A DNA stretch of 64,000 bases, taken from Pseudoalteromonas aurantia 208. Lineage in GTDB: Bacteria > Pseudomonadota > Gammaproteobacteria > Enterobacterales > Alteromonadaceae. Shown here in pieces: positions 1 to 7,743 of the stretch. A model generated the notes under the pieces. The model saw only the letters and a list, made by a program, of their open reading frames with translations. It was not told the origin of the DNA and made no database searches. The stretch is from positions 305,408 to 369,407 of the forward strand of contig NZ_AQGV01000014.1 of the NCBI RefSeq assembly GCF_014858725.1. The letters are read 5' to 3'. Within the stretch, counting starts at the first letter, position 1; each line of letters starts with the position of its first letter. The translations under genes were made by a program, and so were the position numbers.

Positions 1-10
1 TTTATACAGC

Positions 11-1255
11 TTACAGCTGACCTTGAATACTAAATACTGGGTCAAATAACCATCGCAATAATGACCGCTCTTCTATAATAACATCAGCATCCAACATCAT
101 TCCTGGGCGCAACGCTGATGATTTACCATACGCTTGCACCTGTTGCTCATGCAGCGATACCACGACTCTATAAGCAGGATCGGTTATGATGCCTGGCGTA
201 TTTGTTTCATCAGGCAGTATAACGCTATTGCTGACCTCAATAATTTCCCCATCATAAACCCCAAACTTTTCATAAGGAAATGCGTGATAGCGTAAGCGTG
301 TAAGTTGCCCCTCATTAACAAAACCAAATGCCGAAGTTGGTACAAAGATCACCGCCTGCATCTTACTGTTTTCAGGCAAAACAGACAGTAAATTTTGGCC
401 TTCAGCGACATTTTTACCTACTTTTGCCAATAACCCACTAACAATGCCAGCTTTTGGTGAGCGTAGCTCCCCTAACCGTTGCTGCTCTATCGAGGAGAGT
501 TGTATTTGTAAATCCGCTTTTTGTGACAGTAACTGTGACAATCGATTACTCTGCTCCAGAGGAAGCTTCGTAAGTTGATTGTCTAACTGCTCAATTTGGC
601 TTTGTAACGATAAGCGCTCAGACTTAATGCTTGAAGCTTGTTGTTTTAATGAAAGTAAGGTATCTCGTTGGCGTTGTAATTCTAATTCTGAAATATACCC
701 AGTACCTTTTAACGTACTAATCTGAGTGACCATTTGTTCATTCAACTTTAAGCGCTCAGAAAACGTACTCGCCTGTAAATCTAGTTCAACTAGTCGAGCT
801 ACTGCAACACGCTTCTGTTGGGAAAGTTCATTAATATCAAGCTTATCTTGAAGGTTTTGTTTTTGTAACTGTTGCTCCAAGCTTTGCAACTGAAAGCTAT
901 ACTGATTCAATAATGCCTGATTTAGCTCCACGGCATGTTTACTGTGCTTAGCCGAGGCAATACGTAAAATAGGGGCATCTTTAGCAACATACTCCCCCTC
1001 TTTCACCAAAATTTCTGAGATAACCCCTGTTTGAGATGCTTTTAATCTTAATAGCCCCGTATTGGGTTCAATCACCCCTGACACCCGTTCTTTACGGGTA
1101 TATTTACCAATGGATAGAAAGCATAAACTGATCACGACAACAGTAAGGATGAGCATTGTCAGAGTTTTAAAAACCGGTGGCTGAACGAGTGACACAGCAC
1201 CTTCGAGTCGGTGCTGTTTATTTTCCATTACCTCTTTGCGAAATAGATTTTCCAT
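11..1255 (-). CDS. CvaA/HlyD-type membrane fusion protein of a peptide (type I) exporter
   Basis: Periplasmic adaptor that would link an inner-membrane ABC exporter to a TolC-like outer-membrane channel. Seen: a short cytosolic N-terminus, one membrane segment (about residues 31-49), a first half-lipoyl motif (about 69-98, with GVISEILVKEGEYV), a long Gln/Leu-rich coiled coil (about 105-262), the second half-lipoyl motif (about 263-293, SPKAGIVSGLLAKVGKNV) and a C-terminal beta-barrel region. The N-terminus (LFRKEV, then RLEG and a QPP) resembles adaptors that work with bacteriocin/microcin C39 ABC transporters (recalled family feature), which is why I keep the start at 1255; an ATG at 1228 preceded by AAGAGG is an alternative. 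Only 10 bases lie between its stop and the window edge, so the ABC transporter expected downstream is not visible. It is the likely exporter partner of the double-glycine peptides at 3.7-4.5 kb. Confidence 0.9.
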   Translation of the reverse strand: MENLFRKEVMENKQHRLEGAVSLVQPPVFKTLTMLILTVVVISLCFLSIGKYTRKERVSGVIEPNTGLLRLKASQTGVISEILVKEGEYVAKDAPILRIASAKHSKHAVELNQALLNQYSFQLQSLEQQLQKQNLQDKLDINELSQQKRVAVARLVELDLQASTFSERLKLNEQMVTQISTLKGTGYISELELQRQRDTLLSLKQQASSIKSERLSLQSQIEQLDNQLTKLPLEQSNRLSQLLSQKADLQIQLSSIEQQRLGELRSPKAGIVSGLLAKVGKNVAEGQNLLSVLPENSKMQAVIFVPTSAFGFVNEGQLTRLRYHAFPYEKFGVYDGEIIEVSNSVILPDETNTPGIITDPAYRVVVSLHEQQVQAYGKSSALRPGMMLDADVIIEERSLLRWLFDPVFSIQGQL

Positions 1256-1351
1256 AACTCTACTGCAGACCTTTTAATTATTGTTAATTTTTGATTAACT
1301 CACAGTAATGTACCATTTTGCCTAGAAGAAAGGAACACGCTTAAACAGATG

Positions 1352-1379
1352 AAGTGAAGGCCAATATGCACCTTCACTT
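1352..1379 (-). terminator. Inverted repeat after glmU, possible weak terminator
   Basis: AAGTGAAGG (1352-1360) and CCTTCACTT (1371-1379) form a perfect 9-bp stem with a 10-base loop, 11 bases past the glmU stop. The run of T after the stem on the minus strand is poor, so it is either a weak intrinsic terminator or an mRNA-stabilising hairpin. Confidence 0.5.
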
Positions 1380-1389
1380 TGCGTAATTT

Positions 1390-2754
1390 TTACGATTTAT
1401 TTTTAACAGGTCTTTGCCAACCATTTAAATTCCGCTGCTTAGAACGTGCAACTGCCAGCTGGTCATCATCTACATTTGCCGTGATGACTGAGCCTGCACC
1501 AATTGTAGCCAACTTACCTATTTCAATCGGCGCAACTAACGATGAATTTGAGCCAATAAAGGCATTATCACCAATAATGGTCTTTGACTTATTCACACCA
1601 TCATAGTTACAAGTTATTGTACCAGCCCCTATATTGACCTTTTCACCCACCTCAGCATCACCCAAATATGTCAAGTGATTCGCTTTTGAACCTTTACCCA
1701 GACGCGTTTTCTTCATCTCAACAAAGTTTCCAACATGAGAATCTTCATCCATCACCGCCCCCGGACGCAAGCGCGCAAAAGGCCCCAACGTACAGTAGGC
1801 CGCAACCTGCGCATCTTCAATCAATGTGTTCGCTTTAATCACAACATTGTCACCAATACTGCAATCTTTTAAAACACAATTAGGGCCAATTACCACATTA
1901 TCACCAAGTGTAACTGTCCCTTCAAATATCACATTAATATCGATATGAATATCTTCACCTGTAGAAACGACGCCTCGCACGTCGACACGAGCAGGATCAG
2001 CTAAAGTTGCACCGCCAAGCATTAACTTTTCTGCCTGCCAAGATTGGTATGCTCTCTCTAACGCAGCCAATTGGACTCGATTGTTTGCACCTTCTACTTC
2101 CATGGGATCATCAGGTTGAGCTGAAGATATTTCAACACCTTCATTGTGTGCCATTGCCACAATATCTGTGAGGTAATACTCACCTTGTGCGTTGTTATTC
2201 GATAAATTTGATAACCACTTTTTCAATAGCCGACCATTCGCCGCCATTATTCCGGTGTTAATCTCTGTAATTTGTAGCTGTTCAGCGGTGGCATCTTTTT
2301 GCTCTACAATACCCACCAATTTTCCGTTGTCTCGTAACATCCTGCCATAGCCATTTGGGTTATCTAAATTGACGGTTAATACCGCTAACCCTTCTGAAGG
2401 TGTAGCCGCGAGCAGACGTTCTAATGTAGAACGCTTTGTTAAAGGCACATCACCATACAAAACCAATACAATATCATCATCATTAATGTGTGGTGTAGCA
2501 ACAGCAACTGCATGGCCTGTTCCCAGCTGCTCTTCTTGAAGGACCCAGTTTACATCATTACTTGCTAGCGCTAATTGTAATTGTTCACCACCATGACCGA
2601 ACACTAAATTTGTCGCACGAGCGCCCATTGCAACAGCATTATCAATAACATGCTGTACCATTGGTTTTCCTGCTATTGAGTGTAAAACTTTTGGGAGTTT
2701 AGAGCGCATGCGAGTGCCTTTACCCGCAGCCAAGATAATTGAAGTTAGTGCCAT
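1390..2754 (-). CDS. glmU: Bifunctional GlmU: glucosamine-1-phosphate acetyltransferase / GlcNAc-1-P uridylyltransferase
   Basis: Makes UDP-GlcNAc for peptidoglycan and LPS: the C-terminal domain acetylates GlcN-1-P and the N-terminal domain adds UMP from UTP. Seen: the nucleotidyltransferase motif LAAGKGTRMRSKLPK near residue 8, then a left-handed beta-helix hexapeptide-repeat half from about residue 230, with the typical GNFVEMKK and ITCNYDG segments. Length (454 aa) is normal. I start at the ATG at 2754 (MALTSIILAAG); a GTG at 2760 would add two residues, and the AAGGA upstream could serve either. In many gammaproteobacteria glmU directly follows atpC; here about 5.2 kb of accessory DNA separates them. 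Confidence 0.97.
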   Translation of the reverse strand: MALTSIILAAGKGTRMRSKLPKVLHSIAGKPMVQHVIDNAVAMGARATNLVFGHGGEQLQLALASNDVNWVLQEEQLGTGHAVAVATPHINDDDIVLVLYGDVPLTKRSTLERLLAATPSEGLAVLTVNLDNPNGYGRMLRDNGKLVGIVEQKDATAEQLQITEINTGIMAANGRLLKKWLSNLSNNNAQGEYYLTDIVAMAHNEGVEISSAQPDDPMEVEGANNRVQLAALERAYQSWQAEKLMLGGATLADPARVDVRGVVSTGEDIHIDINVIFEGTVTLGDNVVIGPNCVLKDCSIGDNVVIKANTLIEDAQVAAYCTLGPFARLRPGAVMDEDSHVGNFVEMKKTRLGKGSKANHLTYLGDAEVGEKVNIGAGTITCNYDGVNKSKTIIGDNAFIGSNSSLVAPIEIGKLATIGAGSVITANVDDDQLAVARSKQRNLNGWQRPVKNKS

Positions 2755-3006
2755 GAACACTTGATCCTTTTAAAATAAAATATGAGCCAATGAAACTGGC
2801 AGCTATAGTTTGCTTTTTTACGATAGCAACCAACATTTCTTATTAATCGTATTGTAACGCTCTTCATTCTAATTGGTAAGTGCTGCTGCAAATTGGATAT
2901 ATTTTGCTATATAAAGTGTAGATAGATATGGTCCTTAAATACATACGTCGCTTTACAGTGACTCTATGTCTATAGCGAGTACCAGCCCCCGCTGCATCCC
3001 ATTGTG

Positions 3007-3555
3007 CTATAAATTGCAGTGTTCTTTATCGAAAAAAGAGACAAGTGCATCCTGCTTACTTAATTTATCTAGCAAATTGAAACTTCTCTGATCTAAATTA
3101 CTCGAAATTAAAAGCTTACTTTCTTTTATTTCATCGACGTGAAATTGCCATTGCTCTGAACTGTCGCAAAACCATAAACTGGAGCCTGGTGCAATCATCG
3201 GATCATCGGACTCAATCGATGTTTGATATTTTCCTAATACTGTGTACGAAGTCACAATAAATAACAACTGACCTTCAGAGAGTGAATGCCCAGTATTAAG
3301 TTCTTTATTTATGAACTCAACATATCCATCCGTTTTAGCATGAAGGCGCCTTGTATTTTGTTCCGATTTCACAGCATATTCTAATAAACTTTGCCCTTTC
3401 TTAACGCCACTCCCTACATATAGAACTTCTTTGTTTACAACCGCTCCCGTCTCCCTTGCATAATAGAAATCACTTGCGGGTACCTGCAGTTCTAGCTTTC
3501 CATAGAGTGAACCAGCCATAACAGATAAGAAAAGCGGCATACTTATAATATTCAA
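3007..3555 (-). CDS. Small secreted or anchored protein with a lone biotinyl/lipoyl-like domain
   Basis: I do not recognise a named family. The start is TTG at 3555: AAGGA lies 9 bases upstream, and an in-frame TAA two codons before it excludes a longer protein. The N-terminus (MNIISMPLFLSVMAG) is hydrophobic and could be a signal peptide or anchor. Residues about 35-100 read like the barrel-sandwich (half-lipoyl) part of HlyD-type adaptors: VLYVGSGVKKGQSLLEY, then LHAKTDGYVEFINKELNTG and EGQLLFIV, but there is no coiled coil or full beta-barrel domain. At 182 aa it is less than half of an adaptor. It follows the double-glycine peptide array on the same strand, so it is plausibly part of that export system (inference): an accessory adaptor, or a shrunken HlyD relative. 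Confidence 0.75.
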   Translation of the reverse strand: MNIISMPLFLSVMAGSLYGKLELQVPASDFYYARETGAVVNKEVLYVGSGVKKGQSLLEYAVKSEQNTRRLHAKTDGYVEFINKELNTGHSLSEGQLLFIVTSYTVLGKYQTSIESDDPMIAPGSSLWFCDSSEQWQFHVDEIKESKLLISSNLDQRSFNLLDKLSKQDALVSFFDKEHCNL

Positions 3556-3682
3556 TCGTTAATTTCCTTGTACTTTTGTAACTGCTTCATCGTTTAAAAA
3601 CGACGTTATATTCCTCCAAACATGTGTTAGCTAGGAGTCTCTTTGGGGAAACCTGCCCTTTTCAGTATCGCTTCTCTTCACT

Positions 3683-3799
3683 TTAGTTATTTGTGGTCCC
3701 TTTATTCACATCATCCACAATAAGCAATATTGACTTTGCATCGAAGGTCGGTTTAATAAGTCACTTCTTTATCTTTTTCGTTCTCAATGCCAGTTTCAT
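3683..3799 (-). pseudogene. Decayed fifth copy of the double-glycine peptide gene
   Basis: It keeps the first twelve codons of the leader (MKLALRTKKIKK) in register with the array, but codon 13 is TGA in place of the Leu codon CTA. Reading on in frame gives IKPTFDAK followed by SILLIVDDVNKGTTNN and a stop; the double-glycine site and the Thr-rich core are missing. It is either a truncated duplicate or the remnant of an older paralogue with a different core. It is the promoter-distal member on the minus strand. Confidence 0.75.
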
Positions 3800-3845
3800 C
3801 ACGCTATGCCTTGTTATTATTATTGGTCAGGTGCCACATCAAAAC

Positions 3846-3980
3846 TTAGTTCGGATTTTTTACCGTCTGAGTAATGGTGTCGGTATTCGTACCACCCGCT
3901 ATACGCTGTGTTTGCTTTGCATCTAAGGTCGGTTCAATAAGTAGCTTCTTTATCTTTTTCGTTCTCAGTGTCAATTTCAT
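3846..3980 (-). CDS. Double-glycine leader peptide precursor, copy 4 (44 aa)
   Basis: Precursor of a small exported peptide (inference). The leader is basic at the N-terminus (MKLTLRTKKIKKLL) and ends LDAKQTQRIAGG, matching the class II double-glycine pattern with L at -12, I at -4 and GG at -2/-1, as cut by C39 peptidases. The core after GG would be TNTDTITQTVKNPN: 14 residues, five Thr, three Asn, no Cys or Ser. Same protein as copies 2 and 3, with one silent base change. It is preceded by AAGG. Too short for normal gene callers. Confidence 0.82.
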   Translation of the reverse strand: MKLTLRTKKIKKLLIEPTLDAKQTQRIAGGTNTDTITQTVKNPN

Positions 3981-4026
3981 CACGTTATGCCTTGTTATTA
4001 TTGTTGTTCGGGTGTCACATCAAAAT

Positions 4027-4161
4027 TTAGTTCGGATTTTTTACCGTCTGAGTAATGGTGTCGGTATTCGTACCACCCGCTATACGCTGTGTTTGCTTTG
4101 CATCTAAAGTCGGTTCAATAAGTAGCTTCTTTATCTTTTTCGTTCTCAGTGTCAATTTCAT
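4027..4161 (-). CDS. Double-glycine leader peptide precursor, copy 3 (44 aa)
   Basis: Encodes the same 44-residue precursor as copies 2 and 4: basic leader, IAGG cleavage site at residues 27-30, and the 14-residue Thr/Asn-rich core. The nucleotide sequence of this unit is identical to copy 2, including the 46-bp spacer, so duplication must be recent or gene conversion active. AAGG is 9 bases before the ATG. The complementary strand also has an open frame here but no Shine-Dalgarno sequence. Confidence 0.82.
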   Translation of the reverse strand: MKLTLRTKKIKKLLIEPTLDAKQTQRIAGGTNTDTITQTVKNPN

Positions 4162-4207
4162 CACGTTATGCCTTGTTATTATTGTTGTTCGGGTGTCACA
4201 TCAAAAT

Positions 4208-4342
4208 TTAGTTCGGATTTTTTACCGTCTGAGTAATGGTGTCGGTATTCGTACCACCCGCTATACGCTGTGTTTGCTTTGCATCTAAAGTCGGTTCAAT
4301 AAGTAGCTTCTTTATCTTTTTCGTTCTCAGTGTCAATTTCAT
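4208..4342 (-). CDS. Double-glycine leader peptide precursor, copy 2 (44 aa)
   Basis: Identical to copy 3 at nucleotide and protein level. Leader residues 1-30 end in GG; core residues 31-44. The leader has eight Lys/Arg in 30 residues and no hydrophobic stretch long enough for Sec export, so a dedicated ABC exporter is the natural route. AAGG ribosome-binding site in the spacer. Confidence 0.82.
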   Translation of the reverse strand: MKLTLRTKKIKKLLIEPTLDAKQTQRIAGGTNTDTITQTVKNPN

Positions 4343-4388
4343 CACGTTATGCCTTGTTATTATTGTTGTTCGGGTGTCACATCAAAAT

Positions 4389-4523
4389 TTAGTTCGGATT
4401 TTTTACCGTCTGAGTAATGGTGTCGGTATTCGTACCACCCGCTATACGCTGTGTTTGCTTTGCATCTAAAGTCGGTTCAATAAGTAGCTTCTTTATCTTT
4501 TTCGTTTTCAGTGTCAGTTTCAT
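4389..4523 (-). CDS. Double-glycine leader peptide precursor, copy 1 (promoter-proximal, 44 aa)
   Basis: First gene of the array. It differs from the others by LKT in place of LRT at residues 5-7 and by a few bases at the start; the cleavage site and core are unchanged. An extra ATG directly upstream (4526) gives a possible Met-Met start. The upstream sequence differs from the spacers: GAG about 11 bases before the ATG rather than AAGG, so this copy carries the original promoter-side leader of the operon. Confidence 0.82.
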   Translation of the reverse strand: MKLTLKTKKIKKLLIEPTLDAKQTQRIAGGTNTDTITQTVKNPN

Positions 4524-4526
4524 CAT

Positions 4527-5619
4527 GTTTTTATTCTCGTAATTTATATGTTGCTGCTTTGTGAGTAACTACAGATTAAACAATTTCACTGTTTTTAGGT
4601 AATTATAAAACCTTATATATCACCCATAATATTTATCACAAGCAATTGATTTGTATACTTAAATGACAAAGTTCGCTTTTGATAATATTGAAAAGTCATT
4701 TCACACCTAAAATTATTTCCATCAACTTTAAAAATAACCCTTATTTATATGCCTTACCACAACTGCAAAGTGCTTCATAAGATACGACTGAATATCAACC
4801 AGTAGAAAAACTCAACAAGCTTGCACAAATAAAGTAATGTATCGCATGAAATTAACGAGTACGTATAGAGGGAAAGTGCAAACTGATGGGCGTATAAGTG
4901 TAAATTAATTATCATAAATTGCTTTTACGCTGCACAATGACTTTCATGCCACTCAAAAAGGCTGTCACTCAGTCACAAGCCCAATGACTGTTTAATAACA
5001 AAGTAATGAAGTGTAGATTTACTCGGTGCAGTAGTAAGGGGACAATAGTAAGTATGTCATATTCCCTGCCACATATTTTCATTTAGAAAGGGATATCAGA
5101 TTGACCAAGCTTTCTGGGGAAGAGTCGTTGTTTGATGTTATTTAGTAGAGCAATGGGTTAGGCTTTCACACACCGTATCAAATATTACGTCATAGACCTT
5201 GCAAATAAGCATCATATAAATTCAATACTCAGTACTTAAAATAGAATTATTCAAACTCTTAGCTATTTGTAAATAGGTACTCTTCAGCTTGGTTCTACAA
5301 AAAACACAGAAATAAAACACCGCAAATCTCATGTTTCTGCCAAACAGTATGTAAACACGTTCTACACAATGTGCGAGCAGAGTATTTATCAAGAAACGTG
5401 TAGACAAGAGTTTATCGAAGAGAATGAATACAAATCGATGCTATAACAAACAAAGCGCTATGTTACCCACCTGAGAGCACAACCTCCTTCTCTTAACATA
5501 CTGAAAGTAACCAGCCTAAGGTTGAAGTTTATTAAGGGTGCTCTCACTGGTAGAATTTATCAAGATACCATCAAGTCATATCAGTAATTTTTAAGTCATC
5601 TAGATACGAAAAGGTTATT
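4527..5619. other. 1.1-kb AT-rich gene-poor stretch inside the accessory region
   Basis: Apart from the putative promoter I find no gene I can support. A 61-codon minus-strand ORF at 5222-5407 has no Shine-Dalgarno sequence and no recognisable domain. A short minus-strand frame around 5085-5145 reads NNIKQRLFPRKLGQSDIPF before a stop and looks like a fragment of something formerly coding, but I cannot name it. The stretch is probably degraded DNA left by insertion and deletion. Confidence 0.5.
4614..4645 (-). promoter_or_regulatory. Putative promoter of the peptide array
   Basis: On the minus strand a TTGCTT (4640-4645) is followed by TGATATATAAGG, which offers either a TGATAT -10 at 17-bp spacing or an extended -10 (TG-N-TATATA, 4614-4619). 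The start site would lie roughly 80-85 bases before the first peptide ATG. Weak match in AT-rich DNA. Confidence 0.35.
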
Positions 5620-7743
5620 TCACTTAAGCGCTATTTTTAGTAACTGGTTCTCTGATACCGTAATAATATCCAGTAGGATATTGCCATTTATCTCAGAGTA
5701 TTGAACACCACCGATGACTGAACCGGGATTATATAGCTCCTCTATACTCTCAGGGTCATCACGGTTGATTTTATATACCTTTTCTCCATCAGAATAATAA
5801 ATATTGCCGTGACCTACAGTAATAGAATGCTTGTACTTTGCTTGAGGTAATTCATATTGCTCTATTTGCTCTCCAGAGAATATATCATAGAGCACAATTT
5901 TATCATTCGATGAGAGTGAAACCAAAGTAGACTCATTTAAATGGCCAATCCATAAAGACGTTAAGGCTGGAACCTCTACTTTCTTTTTATCAATAATTGA
6001 ATATCTAAATGTTTTGCTTTTTATTTTTTTATCACTAACAACAACAAAGCCTATTTGTTCTTTGCCAAGGAACTCGGCAGAAATAACGGTGCCTTCAGTA
6101 CGAATAGTATCGACTAACCGTAATGTTTTGTAATCATACAGCTCTATTTTGTCAGCGTGTTGCAACAAAAGTTGTTCCGTATCGTAATTATAACGAATTG
6201 CGCTAAGGCGCCCTTTAGGGATTTGAAGTGGTTGCCGTTCATTGCTGCTTTTTTGTGTAAAGCTAATGAAGCTCTCACTGCCTCGTCGTGTTAAAAATAA
6301 GTACCCATCATCAACTTCTATTCCTGAGCGATCTTCATAATCACTTTCATCCACAATACTAACGTCATTGGTTTGCAAATTAAATTGATGGATATCTCTC
6401 AAAAAAGGATAACTGACTAGTAATAACGAATCTTTATCGAACGCTTGAAAGCTGGCATAGGTTTTATCTGTTTCTAATTCAACAATACTATGTATCTTGC
6501 GATTAAATAAATCATATTCATAAACAATATTTTCAGTATTATCTAGCCAAACCAACATTCCTGATGGTTCATCATAAGTAACAGCCCATATTCGATGCGA
6601 AGCCTCAAATAGTTTCTCTTGATTTCCACCATCAGGGTCTGTCACATATAACTCATTGATATCATATTGGCGTCGCTCAAATAGAATGAGTTCTTTACCT
6701 GGAATATACGATAAGAAACGGTCACCATACGAGTTTAAGTTTGGTGATGTAATTTGAAATTCATCGCCAGTCGCTAAGTTCCGATTGACCAATGCGGCTA
6801 GTTCATCTCTATTTCTGTACCCTGTTTTGGAATAAATAAACCGATTATTGCCGGCACCGCCCCCTGTCATACTGTCATTTAAGTTACAATCAAATAAAAA
6901 CTGATTATCTGAATTAAAGTCAGCATTCAACCGCCAGACTTGGCACTTATCTTTTGTTGTTGCGCGATAAAAAATAGCATTGGAGTCTACCGACCACCCT
7001 AGCGGAAGGTAATTAACCCCTTCCTCTCCTAGCCGTTTTTCTTGGCCGCCATTAAGTCCTTTCACCACCAATGAATAATGTTGGCTATCGTTTGGAATGA
7101 ATGAAAAAGCCACCTGCTTTTTATCTGGAGATAATGTGAGTAAGGTATATCGCCCTGGTAACCAAGACAGTACACTTTCTTCGATACTTTTTTGTTGTAC
7201 TTTAACATCAGTTTTAAAGCGGTATCCTTGATATGCAGCTACCGAAAGTAAGACGGTAAAAATAGTCATAATTACCACTTTCTTTACATTGGAAGAGCCT
7301 CGTTTTGATGTTGATTTTTCAAGCCCTATCGCATTATTTTGCTCTCTACCAGCACTTTCTTTTTTGTTTGTTTCTTGATTTTTATCCGTGCTGGATTGGT
7401 GATAAATAATAATTGGTTCAAGGAAGAAACTATACCCTTTTCGATAGTGCGTTTTTACGATAATGCCTTTTTGTCGTTCAGACTTAAGTACCTTTCTAAG
7501 TTCAGACATCGCTCTATTAATGGCATTATCATCTACATAATTTTGCTTCCAAACATCATCAACAAGATCTTGTCTGGTAATAATCTGCTCACAATTTATC
7601 GCCAGATAGCATAGTATGTTAAACAATAAAGGTTCAAGCTCTCGTTCTACTTCTCCGTCATGAATAGTTTGACGCTTTGGATCTAGACTCCACTCGCCAA
7701 ATTTAACCTCTTTGACCTTCCTGGAAAAGCTAACTTCATTCAT
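5620..7743 (-). CDS. Membrane-anchored winged-helix regulator with a TolB-like beta-propeller sensor
   Basis: ToxR/CadC-type one-component regulator of 707 aa. Seen: an OmpR/PhoB-like winged helix at about residues 13-108 (LEPLLFNILCYLA, ITRQDLVDDVW, INRAMSELRKVL, THYRKGYSF); a polar linker; one membrane segment at about 155-172; then about 530 residues of repeated beta-strand units (LSPDKKQVAFSF, YVTDPDGGNQEKLF) typical of TolB/WD40-like propellers, placed in the periplasm. DNA binding in the cytosol with a periplasmic sensor is the known layout. It lies upstream of the peptide array on the same strand, so it may control the array (inference). The start ATG lacks a good Shine-Dalgarno sequence. 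Confidence 0.88.
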   Translation of the reverse strand: MNEVSFSRKVKEVKFGEWSLDPKRQTIHDGEVERELEPLLFNILCYLAINCEQIITRQDLVDDVWKQNYVDDNAINRAMSELRKVLKSERQKGIIVKTHYRKGYSFFLEPIIIYHQSSTDKNQETNKKESAGREQNNAIGLEKSTSKRGSSNVKKVVIMTIFTVLLSVAAYQGYRFKTDVKVQQKSIEESVLSWLPGRYTLLTLSPDKKQVAFSFIPNDSQHYSLVVKGLNGGQEKRLGEEGVNYLPLGWSVDSNAIFYRATTKDKCQVWRLNADFNSDNQFLFDCNLNDSMTGGGAGNNRFIYSKTGYRNRDELAALVNRNLATGDEFQITSPNLNSYGDRFLSYIPGKELILFERRQYDINELYVTDPDGGNQEKLFEASHRIWAVTYDEPSGMLVWLDNTENIVYEYDLFNRKIHSIVELETDKTYASFQAFDKDSLLLVSYPFLRDIHQFNLQTNDVSIVDESDYEDRSGIEVDDGYLFLTRRGSESFISFTQKSSNERQPLQIPKGRLSAIRYNYDTEQLLLQHADKIELYDYKTLRLVDTIRTEGTVISAEFLGKEQIGFVVVSDKKIKSKTFRYSIIDKKKVEVPALTSLWIGHLNESTLVSLSSNDKIVLYDIFSGEQIEQYELPQAKYKHSITVGHGNIYYSDGEKVYKINRDDPESIEELYNPGSVIGGVQYSEINGNILLDIITVSENQLLKIALK

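Larger units (their letters stand above)
3683..4526 (-). repeat. Tandem 181-bp repeat array encoding double-glycine peptides (4 intact units + 1 decayed)
   Basis: Start codons at 4523, 4342, 4161, 3980 and 3799 are spaced exactly 181 bp. Each unit is a 135-bp ORF plus a 46-bp spacer that carries AAGG as ribosome-binding site 9 bases before the next ATG. By eye the units 4208-4388 and 4027-4207 are identical over all 181 bp; 3846-4026 differs by one silent base (in the Thr codon of EPTLDA); the first ORF (4389-4523) differs at a few bases near its start. The last unit is degenerate. This near-identity indicates recent tandem duplication or ongoing homogenisation. The period is not a multiple of 3, so antisense ORFs shift frame from unit to unit while the minus-strand peptide is preserved. 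Confidence 0.95.

Noticed and set aside
3693..4469. Four plus-strand 77-codon ORFs with 181-bp spacing (MVSVFVPPAIR...)
   Set aside because: They overlap one another, lack Shine-Dalgarno sites, and lie antisense to the short peptide genes; the minus-strand ORFs have start, ribosome-binding site and a meaningful double-glycine motif in every unit.
3683..4526. CRISPR array
   Set aside because: The whole 181-bp unit repeats with no unique spacers, and the unit encodes a peptide.
4846..4908. Plus-strand 20-codon frame beginning MKLTSTYRGK
   Set aside because: Its start resembles the array leaders, but there is no ribosome-binding site and no double-glycine motif; coincidence is likelier.
5222..5407. 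61-codon minus-strand ORF upstream of the peptide array
   Set aside because: No ribosome-binding site, no recognisable domain, Cys/Phe-rich composition typical of chance translation in AT-rich DNA.
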